Positions 34,807 through 43,998 of a stretch of DNA of 64,000 nt are shown here, piece after piece. The notes below the pieces were generated by a model that was given only the letters and a program-made list of their open reading frames with translations, was not told the origin of the DNA and made no database searches. The stretch covers positions 3,102,501 through 3,166,500 of the forward strand of contig NZ_CP111079.1 in NCBI RefSeq assembly GCF_026278245.1, in the 5' to 3' direction. The DNA is from Pontibacter kalidii. GTDB lineage: Bacteria; Bacteroidota; Bacteroidia; Cytophagales; Hymenobacteraceae. The number at the start of each line of letters is the position of its first letter. Position 1 is the stretch's first letter. Both the position numbers and the translations under genes were made by a program.

Positions 34807-35679
34807 TTACAGCAGGTTATCCTTCACGTAAGTGTGGCTTTGGGCTATACTCTCAAAAGGATCTTTAGCAAAGTTCTCCTGCTCCACGATGATGTGCTTT
34901 AGGCCCGCAGTCTCGGCATTTTCAAAAATCTGCTTGTAGTTGATGGAACCGGAGCCTATCTCGGTATTGAGTTTTGGGTTTGCCTTGTCCATATCCTTCA
35001 CGTGCCACAGCTCGAAGCGGCCAGGGTGCTGCTTGAACAGCGCTACCGGGTCCAGGCCCGCGCGCACAACCCAGTACAGGTCCAGTTCGAATTTTACCAA
35101 ATCAGGATCCGTCTCGTTCAGCAGGATCTCATAGCCGGTGGTGTCACCAAACTTCTCAAACTCGAAGTCGTGGTTGTGGTAGGCCACCTGCAGACCAGCG
35201 GCCTTACATGCTTCCCCAGCCTTAGAAAGCCGCTCCGCTACGCGCTGGTAGTCAGCGGCGCTCTGGCGTAGCTGCTGGCCCAAGTATGGGGCGATGATGT
35301 ACTTCATGTCCACGGCCTTTGCCGCTTCGATATAGGATTTCAGCTCCTCCTCATTTCCCTCCCCAATGTATGAATCCAGGCCAAAGTGGCCGCTCGGGGC
35401 GGTCAGGTTATGCTGCTTGAGCAGCTCGGAAAACTCTTTTGGCTGCATCCCGAAAAAGCCGCGCTCCTTAGAGTAACCGAAGGTCTCTACCTCCCTGTAC
35501 CCAGCCTGGGCCACCTTCCCGATCACGCCCTTGGCATCTTTTGGCAACTCCTCACGCAGCGTGTACAGCTGTATGCCGATATTTTTAGTGTCTGCCTTGG
35601 CCACCATGCAGCTCGGCGCAATGAGTATACCTGCTGTCAGCAAACCTGCCTGCTGCAGAAAACTTCGTCTTGTTGTCAT
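34807..35679 (-). CDS. Exported xylose-isomerase-like TIM-barrel protein
   Basis: This 290-aa sugar phosphate isomerase/epimerase-type protein has a signal with twin arginines (MTTRRSFLQQAGLLTAG). The TIM barrel follows: IGIQLYTLREEL, VETFGYSKERGFFG, LQVAYHNHDFEFEKF (a metal-binding His/Glu segment), KFELDLYWVVRAGLDP, WHVKDMD and HIIVEQENF, giving a Glu-Asp-His-Glu metal set. Such exported isomerase-fold proteins accompany DUF1080 and Gfo/Idh proteins in glycoside 3-oxidation loci, where some act on 3-keto sugars. It is the last gene of the leftward cluster, 63 bp after the previous one. Confidence 0.85.
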   Translation of the reverse strand: MTTRRSFLQQAGLLTAGILIAPSCMVAKADTKNIGIQLYTLREELPKDAKGVIGKVAQAGYREVETFGYSKERGFFGMQPKEFSELLKQHNLTAPSGHFGLDSYIGEGNEEELKSYIEAAKAVDMKYIIAPYLGQQLRQSAADYQRVAERLSKAGEACKAAGLQVAYHNHDFEFEKFGDTTGYEILLNETDPDLVKFELDLYWVVRAGLDPVALFKQHPGRFELWHVKDMDKANPKLNTEIGSGSINYKQIFENAETAGLKHIIVEQENFAKDPFESIAQSHTYVKDNLL

Positions 35680-35742
35680 GTATAATTTTCTCGTTAGGAG
35701 TTGATCTTTCAGTAAGGTGAAATTTATACTTTTTACTGCAGC

Positions 35743-36642
35743 TTATACATCGCAGATCTCAATAGACTGCCGGAGCGAGGCAAGTTTATCGTTCCGCTTG
35801 GGCACAAACTCCTGCGCCACATAGCCCTTGAAGCCCGTCTCCACAATGGCCTTCATGATGGCCGGATAGTAGAGCTCCTGCGTCTCGTCTATCTCGTTGC
35901 GGCCCGGCACGCCGGCCGTGTGGTAATGGGCGATGTAGGGGTGATTGTTGCGGATGGTGCGGATCACGTCGCCCTCGTCTATCTGCATGTGGTAGATGTC
36001 GTAGAGCAGCTTAAAGTTTTCGGAGCCGAGCCTTTTGACCAGTTCCACGCCCCAGGCCGTCTTGTCCGCCTGGTAATCCTTGTGGTCTACCTTGCTGTTG
36101 AGCAGCTCCATCACCAGGGTAACGTTGTGCTTCTCGGCCAGCGGCAGCAGCTGCTTCAAGCCTTCCACGCAGTTGTTCCAGCCTTCTTCATCGGTTTTGC
36201 CCCGGCGGTTGCCGCTAAAGCAGATCAGGTTTTTATACCCTGCCTTCGCCACCCTCGGGATCATCTCCGAATAGCTCTTGATCAGTTTCGCGTGGAACTG
36301 CTTGTCGTTAAAGCCGTCCACCAGGTTAATCTCGGCGCCATTGCACATCGAGGACTCCAGGCCATACTTCTGCAGCATAGGCCAATCTTCCGGGCCTACC
36401 AGGTCAATGCCTTTAATGCCCATCGCCTTGGCCTCTTTGCAAAGCTCCTCCACCGAAAGGTGGCCGAAACACCAGCGGCTGACGGCGTGATTAATGTTTC
36501 CTTTCAATTTATTCGTGGTTTCAGCGGCCTTCTGCTCTTGCGCGCAAGCGGTAAGTGCGGGCAAAACGCTGGCCGCGGTGATGGTGGCTGTCCCAGCCAT
36601 GATTTTTTTAATAGAGCTTCTGCGGCTCGTATTTTGTGACAT
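35743..36642 (-). CDS. Exported hydroxypyruvate-isomerase-like TIM-barrel protein
   Basis: This 299-aa protein has an N-terminal export signal (RRSSIKKIMAGTATITAAS, then a Cys in LTACAQ that could be lipidated). The barrel resembles Hyi/hydroxypyruvate isomerase: SRWCFGHLSVEELCKEAKAMGIKGIDL, LVMELLNSKVDHKDY (metal Glu), LLYDIYHMQIDEGD, HYHTAGVPGRNEI and GYVAQEFVP. All four metal-site segments are present. The substrate in this locus is more likely a keto-sugar than hydroxypyruvate, since the protein is exported and clustered with a sugar dehydrogenase. It begins 15 bp after the MFS permease gene. Confidence 0.86.
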   Translation of the reverse strand: MSQNTSRRSSIKKIMAGTATITAASVLPALTACAQEQKAAETTNKLKGNINHAVSRWCFGHLSVEELCKEAKAMGIKGIDLVGPEDWPMLQKYGLESSMCNGAEINLVDGFNDKQFHAKLIKSYSEMIPRVAKAGYKNLICFSGNRRGKTDEEGWNNCVEGLKQLLPLAEKHNVTLVMELLNSKVDHKDYQADKTAWGVELVKRLGSENFKLLYDIYHMQIDEGDVIRTIRNNHPYIAHYHTAGVPGRNEIDETQELYYPAIMKAIVETGFKGYVAQEFVPKRNDKLASLRQSIEICDV

Positions 36643-36657
36643 GTCGTTAAGGGTGTT

Positions 36658-37941
36658 TTATGGTAAGCTTGTCAGTTCCTGTCTTTCAGTTTCGGTACCG
36701 TAAGGCTTGGTGGTTGTGTTGGCAGGCTCTTTGTCATCGCGGAAGAAGACAATGAACAGCAGGGCTACCACGGCGGCAATGCCAGCCGGCACCAGCCACA
36801 CGCTCTGCCAGAAGTTCTCCACGTCTGCCGCCCGGTAGTACTCGCTGATAAAGCCGGCCACCCAGAAACCGATCAGCATGCCCACGCCATAGGTGGCCAG
36901 CGTCACCAGCCCCTGGGCCGAGCTTTTATACTTCTCCCCTGCCCTGGCATCGGTATAGATCTGGCCGGACACAAAGAAGAAGTCGTAGCAGATACCATGC
37001 AGGGCGATGCCCAGGATCAGCATGAAGGAAAGCTCCCCGGCGTTGCCGTAGGCAAACAGCACATAACGCAGCGCCCAGGCGGCCATACCTACCAGTATGG
37101 TTTTCTTAAAGCCAAACCTGGAGAAGAAAACCGGCAGCAGCAGCAGGAACAGCACCTCCGAGATCTGCCCGATCGTCATCTTACCCGTCGGGTTCTCCAG
37201 CCCAATATCGGTCAGGAAGGGGTTGGCGTTCTGGTAGTAGAAGGCCAGCGGGATACAGATAAGGATGGAGGCGATGAAAAAGATAAGGAAGTTCCTGTTC
37301 TGCAACAGTTTGATGGCGTCCAGCCCCAGGATCTCGGAGATGGAGCTGCTCTTCTCCTGGCTCTTCACCGGCGGCGTTTTCGGGAGCATGAAGCTGTACA
37401 CGCCCAGTATAAGGGAGGCGATGCCGGCCATCATGAACGTATTTCTCAGCAGCCCCTCGCCAATTCCTGCGGCCGAGTCCCAGTGGAAGATGTAGCTGAT
37501 CGAAAGGCCTGCCGCGATCCAGCCGATGGTGCCCCACACGCGGATCACGGAGAATTCTTTTTCCGGGTTCTGCATCTGCCTGAACGAAACGGAGTTCACC
37601 AGGGCCAGCGTAGGCATATAGGCAATCATATAAGCCAGCACGTAAGGATAGAAATCCCCCACGTTGTCAGCGCTGTACATCTGGTACATGAGGAAGGCCC
37701 CTATCAGGTGTAGCACCCCTAGAATCCGCTCGGCGTTGAAATACTTGTCTGCAATAAGCCCTATAATAAAGGGGGCAATGATGGCTCCGAAGGACTGGGT
37801 GGAGAACACACTAGCGGTTTCGAGTTCTGTCGCCTTCAGGTTGTTGCCCAGGAAGGTGCCTAGTGTTACAAACCATGCGCCCCAGATAAAGAACTCCAGG
37901 AACATCATGAAAGATAGTTTAAAGCGGGTCAGCGAATTCAT
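36658..37941 (-). CDS. MFS permease, nucleoside:H+ symporter type (NupG-like)
   Basis: This 427-aa inner-membrane transporter has 12 transmembrane segments. The N-terminus, LSFMMFLEFFIWGAWFVTLGTF, and GAIIAPFIIGLIADKYF are typical of the Nuc_H_symport family, as is VIRVWGTIGWIAAGLS. Within sugar-degradation loci of Bacteroidota this family often moves sugars or sugar derivatives and not nucleosides, so the product of the periplasmic oxidation pathway is the likely cargo here (inference). It sits in the middle of the cluster, 34 bp after the DUF1080 gene. Confidence 0.87.
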   Translation of the reverse strand: MNSLTRFKLSFMMFLEFFIWGAWFVTLGTFLGNNLKATELETASVFSTQSFGAIIAPFIIGLIADKYFNAERILGVLHLIGAFLMYQMYSADNVGDFYPYVLAYMIAYMPTLALVNSVSFRQMQNPEKEFSVIRVWGTIGWIAAGLSISYIFHWDSAAGIGEGLLRNTFMMAGIASLILGVYSFMLPKTPPVKSQEKSSSISEILGLDAIKLLQNRNFLIFFIASILICIPLAFYYQNANPFLTDIGLENPTGKMTIGQISEVLFLLLLPVFFSRFGFKKTILVGMAAWALRYVLFAYGNAGELSFMLILGIALHGICYDFFFVSGQIYTDARAGEKYKSSAQGLVTLATYGVGMLIGFWVAGFISEYYRAADVENFWQSVWLVPAGIAAVVALLFIVFFRDDKEPANTTTKPYGTETERQELTSLP

Positions 37942-37975
37942 GGTTGCTGCGGTTTAAGGGTGAGGTTGGGTGAGG

Positions 37976-38725
37976 CTATAACTCTTTGATGCGGATGTTG
38001 CGGTACCACACATTATCGCCGTGGTCCTGGAGGGCAATTTTGCCGGACTTGAACGTGCCCCAGTTAGGCATGTCGGCGAACTTGCTCTTGGCTACCATCT
38101 GGCGCCAGTTGTCATCCCACAGGGTGGTCTCCAGCACTTTCTCGCCGTTCTGGAAGAACTGTAGCTGGCCATTGTCGCTGATGATCTCCACCTGGTTCCA
38201 CTCACCTGCCGGCTTTACGGTCTCCGGGCTGCTGGCGATCAAATCGTAGAGGTCGCCGGCGCGGTGCGTCTTAATTTTGGCATCGGGATGGCCGTTATTG
38301 TCGAGCACCTGCATTTCCAGGCCGGTGTTCCAGGTATACTTGTACTTGGCGGTGTCCTCGTTCACGTAGAAGATAATGCCGCTGTTGCCGTTCTCGGCTA
38401 CTTTCCACTCCAGTTGCAGGTGGAAGTTATCATATTCTTTCTCTGTTACAATGTCTCCGCCGTCGTTTGTCTGCCAGTCCTTCTTGTTGGAGGCGTCCAG
38501 GTGCAGCGCACCATCATCAATAACCCAGGCCTTGCCCACGGCGTCTTTGCCATAGGTGTGCCAACCCTTGGTGGTCTTGCCGTCAAAAAGCGAGGTCCAC
38601 TCTCCTTCGGTGTCAGCTGCGGTTGTTGGGGTTTGCTCGTTCTCGGCCATGGTGGTTTCCTGTTCGGTAGACTGGCAGCCCAGCAGCGTCAGCATCGCAA
38701 GGGCTGCAATATAGTTCTTCAGCAT
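37976..38725 (-). CDS. DUF1080 lipoprotein (3-keto-disaccharide hydrolase family)
   Basis: This 249-aa lipoprotein (lipobox LLGC) has one concanavalin-like beta-sandwich: WTSLFDGKTTKGWHTYG at the start, DFNLHLEWKV-like DNFHLQLEWKVAENGNSGIIFYV, GLEMQVLDNNGHPD, PAGEWNQVEIISDNGQLQFFQNG, and the closing GKIALQDHGDNVWYRNIRIKEL. The family is now named for cleaving the glycosidic bond of sugars oxidised at C3. It starts 6 bp after the cytochrome gene, so the two are cotranscribed. Here it should act after the GMC dehydrogenase in the periplasm. Confidence 0.88.
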   Translation of the reverse strand: MLKNYIAALAMLTLLGCQSTEQETTMAENEQTPTTAADTEGEWTSLFDGKTTKGWHTYGKDAVGKAWVIDDGALHLDASNKKDWQTNDGGDIVTEKEYDNFHLQLEWKVAENGNSGIIFYVNEDTAKYKYTWNTGLEMQVLDNNGHPDAKIKTHRAGDLYDLIASSPETVKPAGEWNQVEIISDNGQLQFFQNGEKVLETTLWDDNWRQMVAKSKFADMPNWGTFKSGKIALQDHGDNVWYRNIRIKEL

Positions 38726-38731
38726 GTGTGG

Positions 38732-39241
38732 TTATTTTTTAAGCGATAAGATGTAGCGTGCCATTTCCTGGGCGTCGGCCTTCGAAATGTTCGGGTGCGG
38801 CGTCATCGGCACCTGCCCCCATACCCCGGCGCCTCCCTCAATGATCTTACCGGCCAGGTAGTCCACGTTCTTGTCATTGAATTCGTACTTGTCGGCCACC
38901 TCTACATAAGCCGGCCCCACGAGCTTCTTCTCTTCCTGGTGGCAGGCGAGGCAGTCGGAGCCAGCAATCAGCTTGGCGCCCTTTTCGAAGTTACCTGCCA
39001 CGGCAGCCCCCTCCCCGCCCCCGGCACTGCGGTCGATGCCGATGTTCATGCGGTTGGTGTCTACTTCTGACTGCTTGGCCGAAGCGCTTACGGCTGCCCC
39101 CGCTGCAGAGTCCATCTCACCACCAGCGTCGTAACTGGTGGTACTGCCGCCCTCTTCTGTCGCATTGGAGTTATTGGAGTCGCCGCAGGCGAAGGCAAAG
39201 GCCAGGCAGCCAATGCCAAGTATAAGCAGGTTCTTTTTCAT
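38732..39241 (-). CDS. c-type cytochrome, lipoprotein
   Basis: This 169-aa monohaem cytochrome c has a lipobox FAFAC, then a Ser/Thr/Asn-rich low-complexity tether (about residues 20-75), then the haem domain with CLACH and the Met ligand in VPMTPHPNI. It probably takes electrons from the sugar dehydrogenase encoded upstream in the same cluster and passes them to the respiratory chain, the role LacC-like or other cytochromes play for glucoside 3-dehydrogenases. It starts 33 bp after the isomerase gene and ends 6 bp before DUF1080. Confidence 0.9.
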   Translation of the reverse strand: MKKNLLILGIGCLAFAFACGDSNNSNATEEGGSTTSYDAGGEMDSAAGAAVSASAKQSEVDTNRMNIGIDRSAGGGEGAAVAGNFEKGAKLIAGSDCLACHQEEKKLVGPAYVEVADKYEFNDKNVDYLAGKIIEGGAGVWGQVPMTPHPNISKADAQEMARYILSLKK

Positions 39242-39274
39242 CGTCTGGAAATATAGTTTAGTGTGTGGTCTGTA

Positions 39275-40330
39275 TTAGGATAAGCCGAGTATAGTTTTGT
39301 TCATGCTCTGGTCTACGCCGGAGGCGGCAAAATCATCAAAGGCCCGCTCGGTTACCCGGATGATGTGGTCCTGGATGAAAGGGGCTCCCTCCCGGGCTCC
39401 GTCTTCGGGGTGCTTCAGGGCACACTCCCACTCCAGCACGGCCCAACCCTTGTAATCGTACTGCGTGAGCCGGCTGAACACGCCGTTGAAGTCCACCTGC
39501 CCGTCGCCCAGGGAGCGGAAACGGCCGGCGCGCTCTACCCAGTTCTGGTAGCCGCCGTACACGCCCTGCCTTCCCGAAGGGTTGAACTCGGCGTCTTTCA
39601 CATGGAACATCCGGATGCGCTCGTGGTAGATATCGATGAACTCGAGGTAGTCGAGCGCCTGCAGTATAAAGTGCGATGGGTCGTAGAGCAGGCAGGCGCT
39701 TTGGTGGTTGTTCACCGCCCCCAGGAACATCTCGTAGGTGATGCCGTCGTGGATGTCCTCGCCGGCGTGGGTCTCGTAGCACAGGTCCACCCCGCACTCC
39801 TGGTACACATCTAGAATTGGTGTCCAGCGCTTGCCCAGTTCCTCGAAACCTGTCTCCACCAGGCCGGCGGCACGTTGCGGCCACGGGTACACGTACGGCC
39901 ACAGGAGGGCACCGCTAAAGGTGGCGCAAGCATTGAGGCCCAGGTTCTGGGAGGCTTTGGCCGCATGCTTGAGCTGTTGCACGGCCCACTCCTGCCTCGC
40001 CTTCGGATTGTTGCGGTACGCCTCCGGCGCAAAGCCGTCGAAGAGGGTGTCATAGGCCGGGTGCACCGCCACCAGCTGCCCCTGCAGGTGCGTGGACAAC
40101 TCTGTGATCTGGATGCCCGCCTCCGCTACAATGCCATTTACTTCATCGGCGTAGGTCTTGCTCTCGGCGGCTTTTTGCAGGTCTATAAAGCGCGGGTCGT
40201 GCGTGGGGATCTGGATGCCCTTGTACCCCAGGCTGGCTGCCCATTGGGCGATGTCCTTCAGGTTGTTGAACGGCGCCGTGTCCTGCACGAACTGGGCAAT
40301 AAATACTGCCGGTCCTTTGATTGTATTCAT
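39275..40330 (-). CDS. Cytosolic sugar isomerase/epimerase-like TIM-barrel protein
   Basis: This 351-aa xylose-isomerase-like barrel has no signal peptide, unlike its two relatives at 34.8-36.6 kb. Metal-site stretches are visible: CGVDLCYETHAGEDIHDG (Glu), CLLYDPSHFILQALDYLEFI (Asp/His), MFHVKDAEFNPSGRQGVYGGYQNW and AVLEWECALK (Glu). It probably converts an imported keto-sugar or its reduced form. It is followed by the cytochrome gene (33 bp) and preceded by a Gfo/Idh oxidoreductase (72 bp), with which it may form a cytosolic oxidoreduction and isomerisation pair. The precise substrate is unknown. Confidence 0.85.
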   Translation of the reverse strand: MNTIKGPAVFIAQFVQDTAPFNNLKDIAQWAASLGYKGIQIPTHDPRFIDLQKAAESKTYADEVNGIVAEAGIQITELSTHLQGQLVAVHPAYDTLFDGFAPEAYRNNPKARQEWAVQQLKHAAKASQNLGLNACATFSGALLWPYVYPWPQRAAGLVETGFEELGKRWTPILDVYQECGVDLCYETHAGEDIHDGITYEMFLGAVNNHQSACLLYDPSHFILQALDYLEFIDIYHERIRMFHVKDAEFNPSGRQGVYGGYQNWVERAGRFRSLGDGQVDFNGVFSRLTQYDYKGWAVLEWECALKHPEDGAREGAPFIQDHIIRVTERAFDDFAASGVDQSMNKTILGLS

Positions 40331-40402
40331 AGTTTATACTCTCGTTTTAGGTGTGGGAATGAGCTCGGCATACAGTGTCAAGGTATACGTTGCATCGCCC
40401 CC

Positions 40403-41566
40403 TTATACTTCTGTACTAAAGTCCATCCATTTCTGGTCTGATTTGCCGGAGGCGATCACGCCCTCGATAAAGGCCATGCCGCGCACCCCTTCCTCTATGC
40501 CCGGGTAATCGAGCCACTCGGCCTTCGGCTGCTCGCCGGCCATGTCGGCCTTGATGCATAGGGCAAAGTTGCGGTACAGGTTGGCAAAGGCCTCCAGGTA
40601 CCCCTCGGGGTGACCGGCTGGCGTGCGGGTGTTGTGCTGGGCGAAGGAACTTACGTAACCGCCGCCGGTGCGCCATACTTCGGCTGGCTTGTCCAGCCAC
40701 TTCAGCAGCATGGTGTTCTCGTCGCTTTGCTGCCACTCCACACCGCCGTGCTCGCCGTACACGCGCACTTTAACGTTGTTCTCCTCGCCGGCTGCCACCT
40801 GCGAGGCAATGAGCACGCCGCTGGCGCCGTTGTCGAACTTCAAGAGCACGGCCCCGTCGTCGTCCAGTTGGCGACCTTCCACCACGGTATTGATGTCGGC
40901 ACATATCTTAGTCACCGAAAGGCCGCTCACGTACTCGGCCAGGTTAAAGGCGTGGGTGCCGATATCGCCCATGGCACCGGCCACGCCGCTCTGGCTAGGG
41001 TCGGTGCGCCAGGAGGCCTGCTTGTTTCCGCCGCCTTCCTCAAAGCGGCTCAGCCAGCCCTGCGGGTACTCTATGTATACTTTGCGGATCTTGCCTAGCC
41101 GGCCCGAGGCCACCACCTGGCGCGCCTCCTTTACCATGGGGTAACCGGTGTAGGTATGGGTAAGCAGAAAGCGCCTGCCAGCGGCCTTGGCCACCTTTTG
41201 CAGTTCCAATGCCTCCTGCAGGCTAAAGGTCATGGGCTTGTCGAGCACCACATGGAAACCATTCTCCAGCGCCAGTTTGGCCGGCTCAAAGTGCACGTGG
41301 TTCGGCGTAACGATGCTGATCACCTGCACGCGTTGCTCCTCGGGCAGCTGCTTCTCCTTCTCAAAAAGCTCCTGAAAGGAAGTATACGCCCGCTCCGGCT
41401 GCAGGCCCAGCAACTCGCCGCTGGCCTTTGACTTTTCGGGGTTGCTGCTGACGGCGCCGCAGACAAGCTCGTACTCTCCGTCCATTCGCAGCGCAATCCG
41501 GTGCACAGCCCCGATAAAGGCGCCCTGCCCGCCGCCTATCATCCCTAAGCGTAGTTTCTTCGACAT
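40403..41566 (-). CDS. Cytosolic Gfo/Idh/MocA oxidoreductase
   Basis: This NAD(P)-dependent sugar oxidoreductase of 387 aa has no export signal. The Rossmann start is LRLGMIGGGQGAFIGAVHR (GxGxxG variant), followed by VISIVTPNHVHFEPAKLALENGFHVVLDKPMTFSLQEA, whose DKP matches the family's E/DKP catalytic-site Lys. SGVAGAMGDIGTHAFNLAEYVSGL provides the D-x3-H pair of the C-terminal domain. It should oxidise or reduce a keto position on a sugar released by the periplasmic enzymes. A 228-bp gap with repeats separates it from the upstream small-subunit gene, so it may have its own promoter. Confidence 0.9.
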   Translation of the reverse strand: MSKKLRLGMIGGGQGAFIGAVHRIALRMDGEYELVCGAVSSNPEKSKASGELLGLQPERAYTSFQELFEKEKQLPEEQRVQVISIVTPNHVHFEPAKLALENGFHVVLDKPMTFSLQEALELQKVAKAAGRRFLLTHTYTGYPMVKEARQVVASGRLGKIRKVYIEYPQGWLSRFEEGGGNKQASWRTDPSQSGVAGAMGDIGTHAFNLAEYVSGLSVTKICADINTVVEGRQLDDDGAVLLKFDNGASGVLIASQVAAGEENNVKVRVYGEHGGVEWQQSDENTMLLKWLDKPAEVWRTGGGYVSSFAQHNTRTPAGHPEGYLEAFANLYRNFALCIKADMAGEQPKAEWLDYPGIEEGVRGMAFIEGVIASGKSDQKWMDFSTEV

Positions 41567-41754
41567 AGTTTTATACTAGATTCGACTCCTGTTATGGAGC
41601 AGATTAAACACATAAACAAAGTATAAATACAAGCTTGTACGGCTGCATTTATACTTTGTCATACTTGGTTGCTGCCTTTTTGCTCCTACTTTGTGGTAAT
41701 TGCTTAGGTGCAGCGCGTTATACTTTATACTAGGGTGATGCTCATACATATAAA

Positions 41755-41790
41755 CCCACCCCTACCCCTCCGAGGAGGGGATTACTTTAC
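41755..41790 (-). repeat. Dispersed repeat within the cluster (inverted copy)
   Basis: CCCACCCCTACCCCTCCGAGGAGGGGA is the complement of the 'tcccctccttggaggggctggggggtggg' element at about 8288-8320. It lies between the small-subunit gene and the Gfo/Idh gene, with three nearby TATACTT/AAGTATA motifs. Confidence 0.6.
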
Positions 41791-41794
41791 TGGC

Positions 41795-42358
41795 TTAGGT
41801 GGCCCAGGCTCTGTCGCCTTTTTTGTACGGGACGCAACCGTCGTAGCGGCCCGGTGTTTCCACGTAGCGCAGGGCCTGCGTGGCGCCCACCTCCGAGGTG
41901 AAGAAGCCGAACAGCGTCAGCTCCCGCATCATGCGGAAGTAGTGGTTCGGGTCCTCCGGCTTCTTCTCGGCCTGGTATTTCTTAGCCTCGGCATCCAGCG
42001 CAGTCAGCAGCTCGGTGCGCTGCTGCGGCGTCAGCTCCATAAACTTGTTGCCGAACTTGTCCTCACTGGCCTCGTCAATTTTCTTGATGCCGTCCAGGAA
42101 CACCTGCTGGTCTTCCTTGGTATAGCAATCCTGTACCATTACGGCCATCAGGCCTCCCACATCAGCGGCCTTGGCGCCGGGGGTGCTGGTCTCAGGGAGG
42201 ATGGTCTCGCCTACCTCATTCAGGAAAGCTACCTGCTCCTGGTCGAACAGGTCGTTATACTTTACCGGTTTAGCGGTACAGGACACCAACAGGTCGGCGC
42301 TTATCAGGGCACCCCCTAGTATCCAGCCAACGGCTCCTAATGCTTCTCTTCTGTTCAT
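41795..42358 (-). CDS. Gluconate 2-dehydrogenase subunit 3-family protein
   Basis: This 187-aa small subunit works with a GMC-type FAD dehydrogenase. It carries the twin-arginine signal (MNRREALGAVGWILGGALISADLL) that should export the complex, since the large subunit has none. The mature part contains LNEVGETILPETSTPGAKAADVGGLMAVMV and FGFFTSEVGATQALRYVETPGRYDGCVPY, typical of this subunit family. The GMC subunit gene lies two genes upstream on the same strand, with an exported Gfo/Idh gene between. This is the LacB-like part of glucoside 3-dehydrogenases. Confidence 0.9.
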   Translation of the reverse strand: MNRREALGAVGWILGGALISADLLVSCTAKPVKYNDLFDQEQVAFLNEVGETILPETSTPGAKAADVGGLMAVMVQDCYTKEDQQVFLDGIKKIDEASEDKFGNKFMELTPQQRTELLTALDAEAKKYQAEKKPEDPNHYFRMMRELTLFGFFTSEVGATQALRYVETPGRYDGCVPYKKGDRAWAT

Positions 42359-42410
42359 TGTGTTGTTGTTACAGCGATATGGTTCTTTTTATACTTTCAG
42401 AGCTGCGGGC

Positions 42411-43877
42411 TTAGACGCTCAGCGTCCACCCCGGGCGGTACTCCCGCTTCACAAATCTGTTTACATCATCAAAATTAGTGACACGCATCTGGTCGTTGTC
42501 CCACAGCAGCTTTTTGTCGCGGCCCGGGTAGTTAAAGCCCTTGCCATCTGCTTTCGGCACACGGATATCAATGCCACGGATGGCAAGGTTAGCCATGAGC
42601 AGCGCCTCAGTCAGCGGTCCGGCAATCTCGAATGGCGAGCTCACCTCCTTGTTGCCGTAGCCGGCGATACAGGCCTCTACCCACTGGTTGTAGTGGCCGC
42701 CAGCGCTACCCGGCACGCGGGTTAGTTTATGCTTGTCCTTTACCTTAAAGCTGGCAGTGCGGCTTGTTGGCAGCAGTTGCGGGTTCTCGCCGTAGCAGCC
42801 GGCCACCATCTTGCCTTTGGTGCCGATGAACAGGATACCGTTCTCGCCATCCCCAAATACCTCCTCCGGGCCCAGTTCCTCCGGACGCGCCGGCTGAATG
42901 CCGCCGTCCATCCAATAAACGGTCACATCGCCTTTGGTCTTGTCCGATTTAGGAAACGTGAGGGTGACGTGGCTGGAGGGCGGGCAGCTTTCCGGGAAGT
43001 AGCCGCGCTTAAACTCATCCACATACACGCTGCCCACGCTGGCCTGCACGTCTTTGGCGTATTTGAGGTCAAGCACCGAGAATGCCGGCTCTACGATATG
43101 GCAGCCCATGTCGCCGAGGGCGCCCGTGCCGTACTCCCACCAGCCGCGCCAGTTAAACGGCACCAGCTTCTCGACATAGTCGGTGTAAGGGGCCGTGCCC
43201 AGCCACAGGTCCCAGTCCAGCCCTTGCGGCACCTCGGCCCTAGTGGCGGGCCACGGAATGCCCTGCGGCCACACGGGGCGGTTGGTCCAGCAATACACGG
43301 TGTGCACGTCGCCGATGGCCTTGGAGTCATACCACTCGCGCAGCTGGCGCACCCCATCTCCGGAGGAGCCCTGGTTGCCCATCTGCGTTACGACCTTGTA
43401 GCGCTTGGCAGCATCGGTCAGGACGCGGGCCTCATAAATGTCATGTGTCAGGGGTTTCTGCACATATACGTGCTTGCCCAGCTGCATGGCAGCCATGGTT
43501 ACCACGGCATGGTTGTGGTCGGGGGTGGAAACGGTGATGGCATCAAAGTTCTTGGCTTCCTTCTCAAACAGTTCGCGCCAGTCTTTGTAGTACTTGGCTT
43601 TAGCGAACTTCTCCCTTGATTTCTGCGCCCGGCGATCATCCACATCACAGAGAAAGCCGATATCGGCCTTGCCGCTGTTGAACACGCCGTTGATATCGTT
43701 GCCGCCCATCCCTCCTACGCCTATACCTGCCACTATCAGCCTGTCGCTTGGGGCGATATAGCCCTTGCCCAGCACATGCCGCGGCACTATAAAGAAACCC
43801 GCTGCGGCCAAAGCGCCGACTTTCATGAAGTTCCTTCTGGAGTTGTTTGGGGATGGCTTACTCTCTTTCTCGGACAT
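42411..43877 (-). CDS. Exported (Tat) Gfo/Idh/MocA oxidoreductase
   Basis: This 488-aa oxidoreductase carries a twin-arginine signal (NSRRNFMKVGALAAAGFF), so the folded protein with bound cofactor is exported. The Rossmann region is LIVAGIGVGGMGGNDINGVF with CDVDDRRAQKSR. Next comes ITVSTPDHNHAVVTMAAMQLGKHVYVQKPL, with QKP at the EKP catalytic position, and later GALGDMGCHIVEP for the C-terminal domain. In the periplasm it cannot draw on free NAD(P), so it may recycle a tightly held cofactor as glucose-fructose oxidoreductase and GH109-type enzymes do. It lies between the two dehydrogenase subunit genes. Confidence 0.9.
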   Translation of the reverse strand: MSEKESKPSPNNSRRNFMKVGALAAAGFFIVPRHVLGKGYIAPSDRLIVAGIGVGGMGGNDINGVFNSGKADIGFLCDVDDRRAQKSREKFAKAKYYKDWRELFEKEAKNFDAITVSTPDHNHAVVTMAAMQLGKHVYVQKPLTHDIYEARVLTDAAKRYKVVTQMGNQGSSGDGVRQLREWYDSKAIGDVHTVYCWTNRPVWPQGIPWPATRAEVPQGLDWDLWLGTAPYTDYVEKLVPFNWRGWWEYGTGALGDMGCHIVEPAFSVLDLKYAKDVQASVGSVYVDEFKRGYFPESCPPSSHVTLTFPKSDKTKGDVTVYWMDGGIQPARPEELGPEEVFGDGENGILFIGTKGKMVAGCYGENPQLLPTSRTASFKVKDKHKLTRVPGSAGGHYNQWVEACIAGYGNKEVSSPFEIAGPLTEALLMANLAIRGIDIRVPKADGKGFNYPGRDKKLLWDNDQMRVTNFDDVNRFVKREYRPGWTLSV

Positions 43878-43998
43878 AGTTTTCTAGGGTAAGATTTAAA
43901 AAAGAAAAGGATGGCAAAAAGGCTGAAGTACAGGTGGCGCAGCTGTTTGCTCTTGCCGAGGGCACGCTATACTTCAGTCTCCCGCATGCAATGGTTTC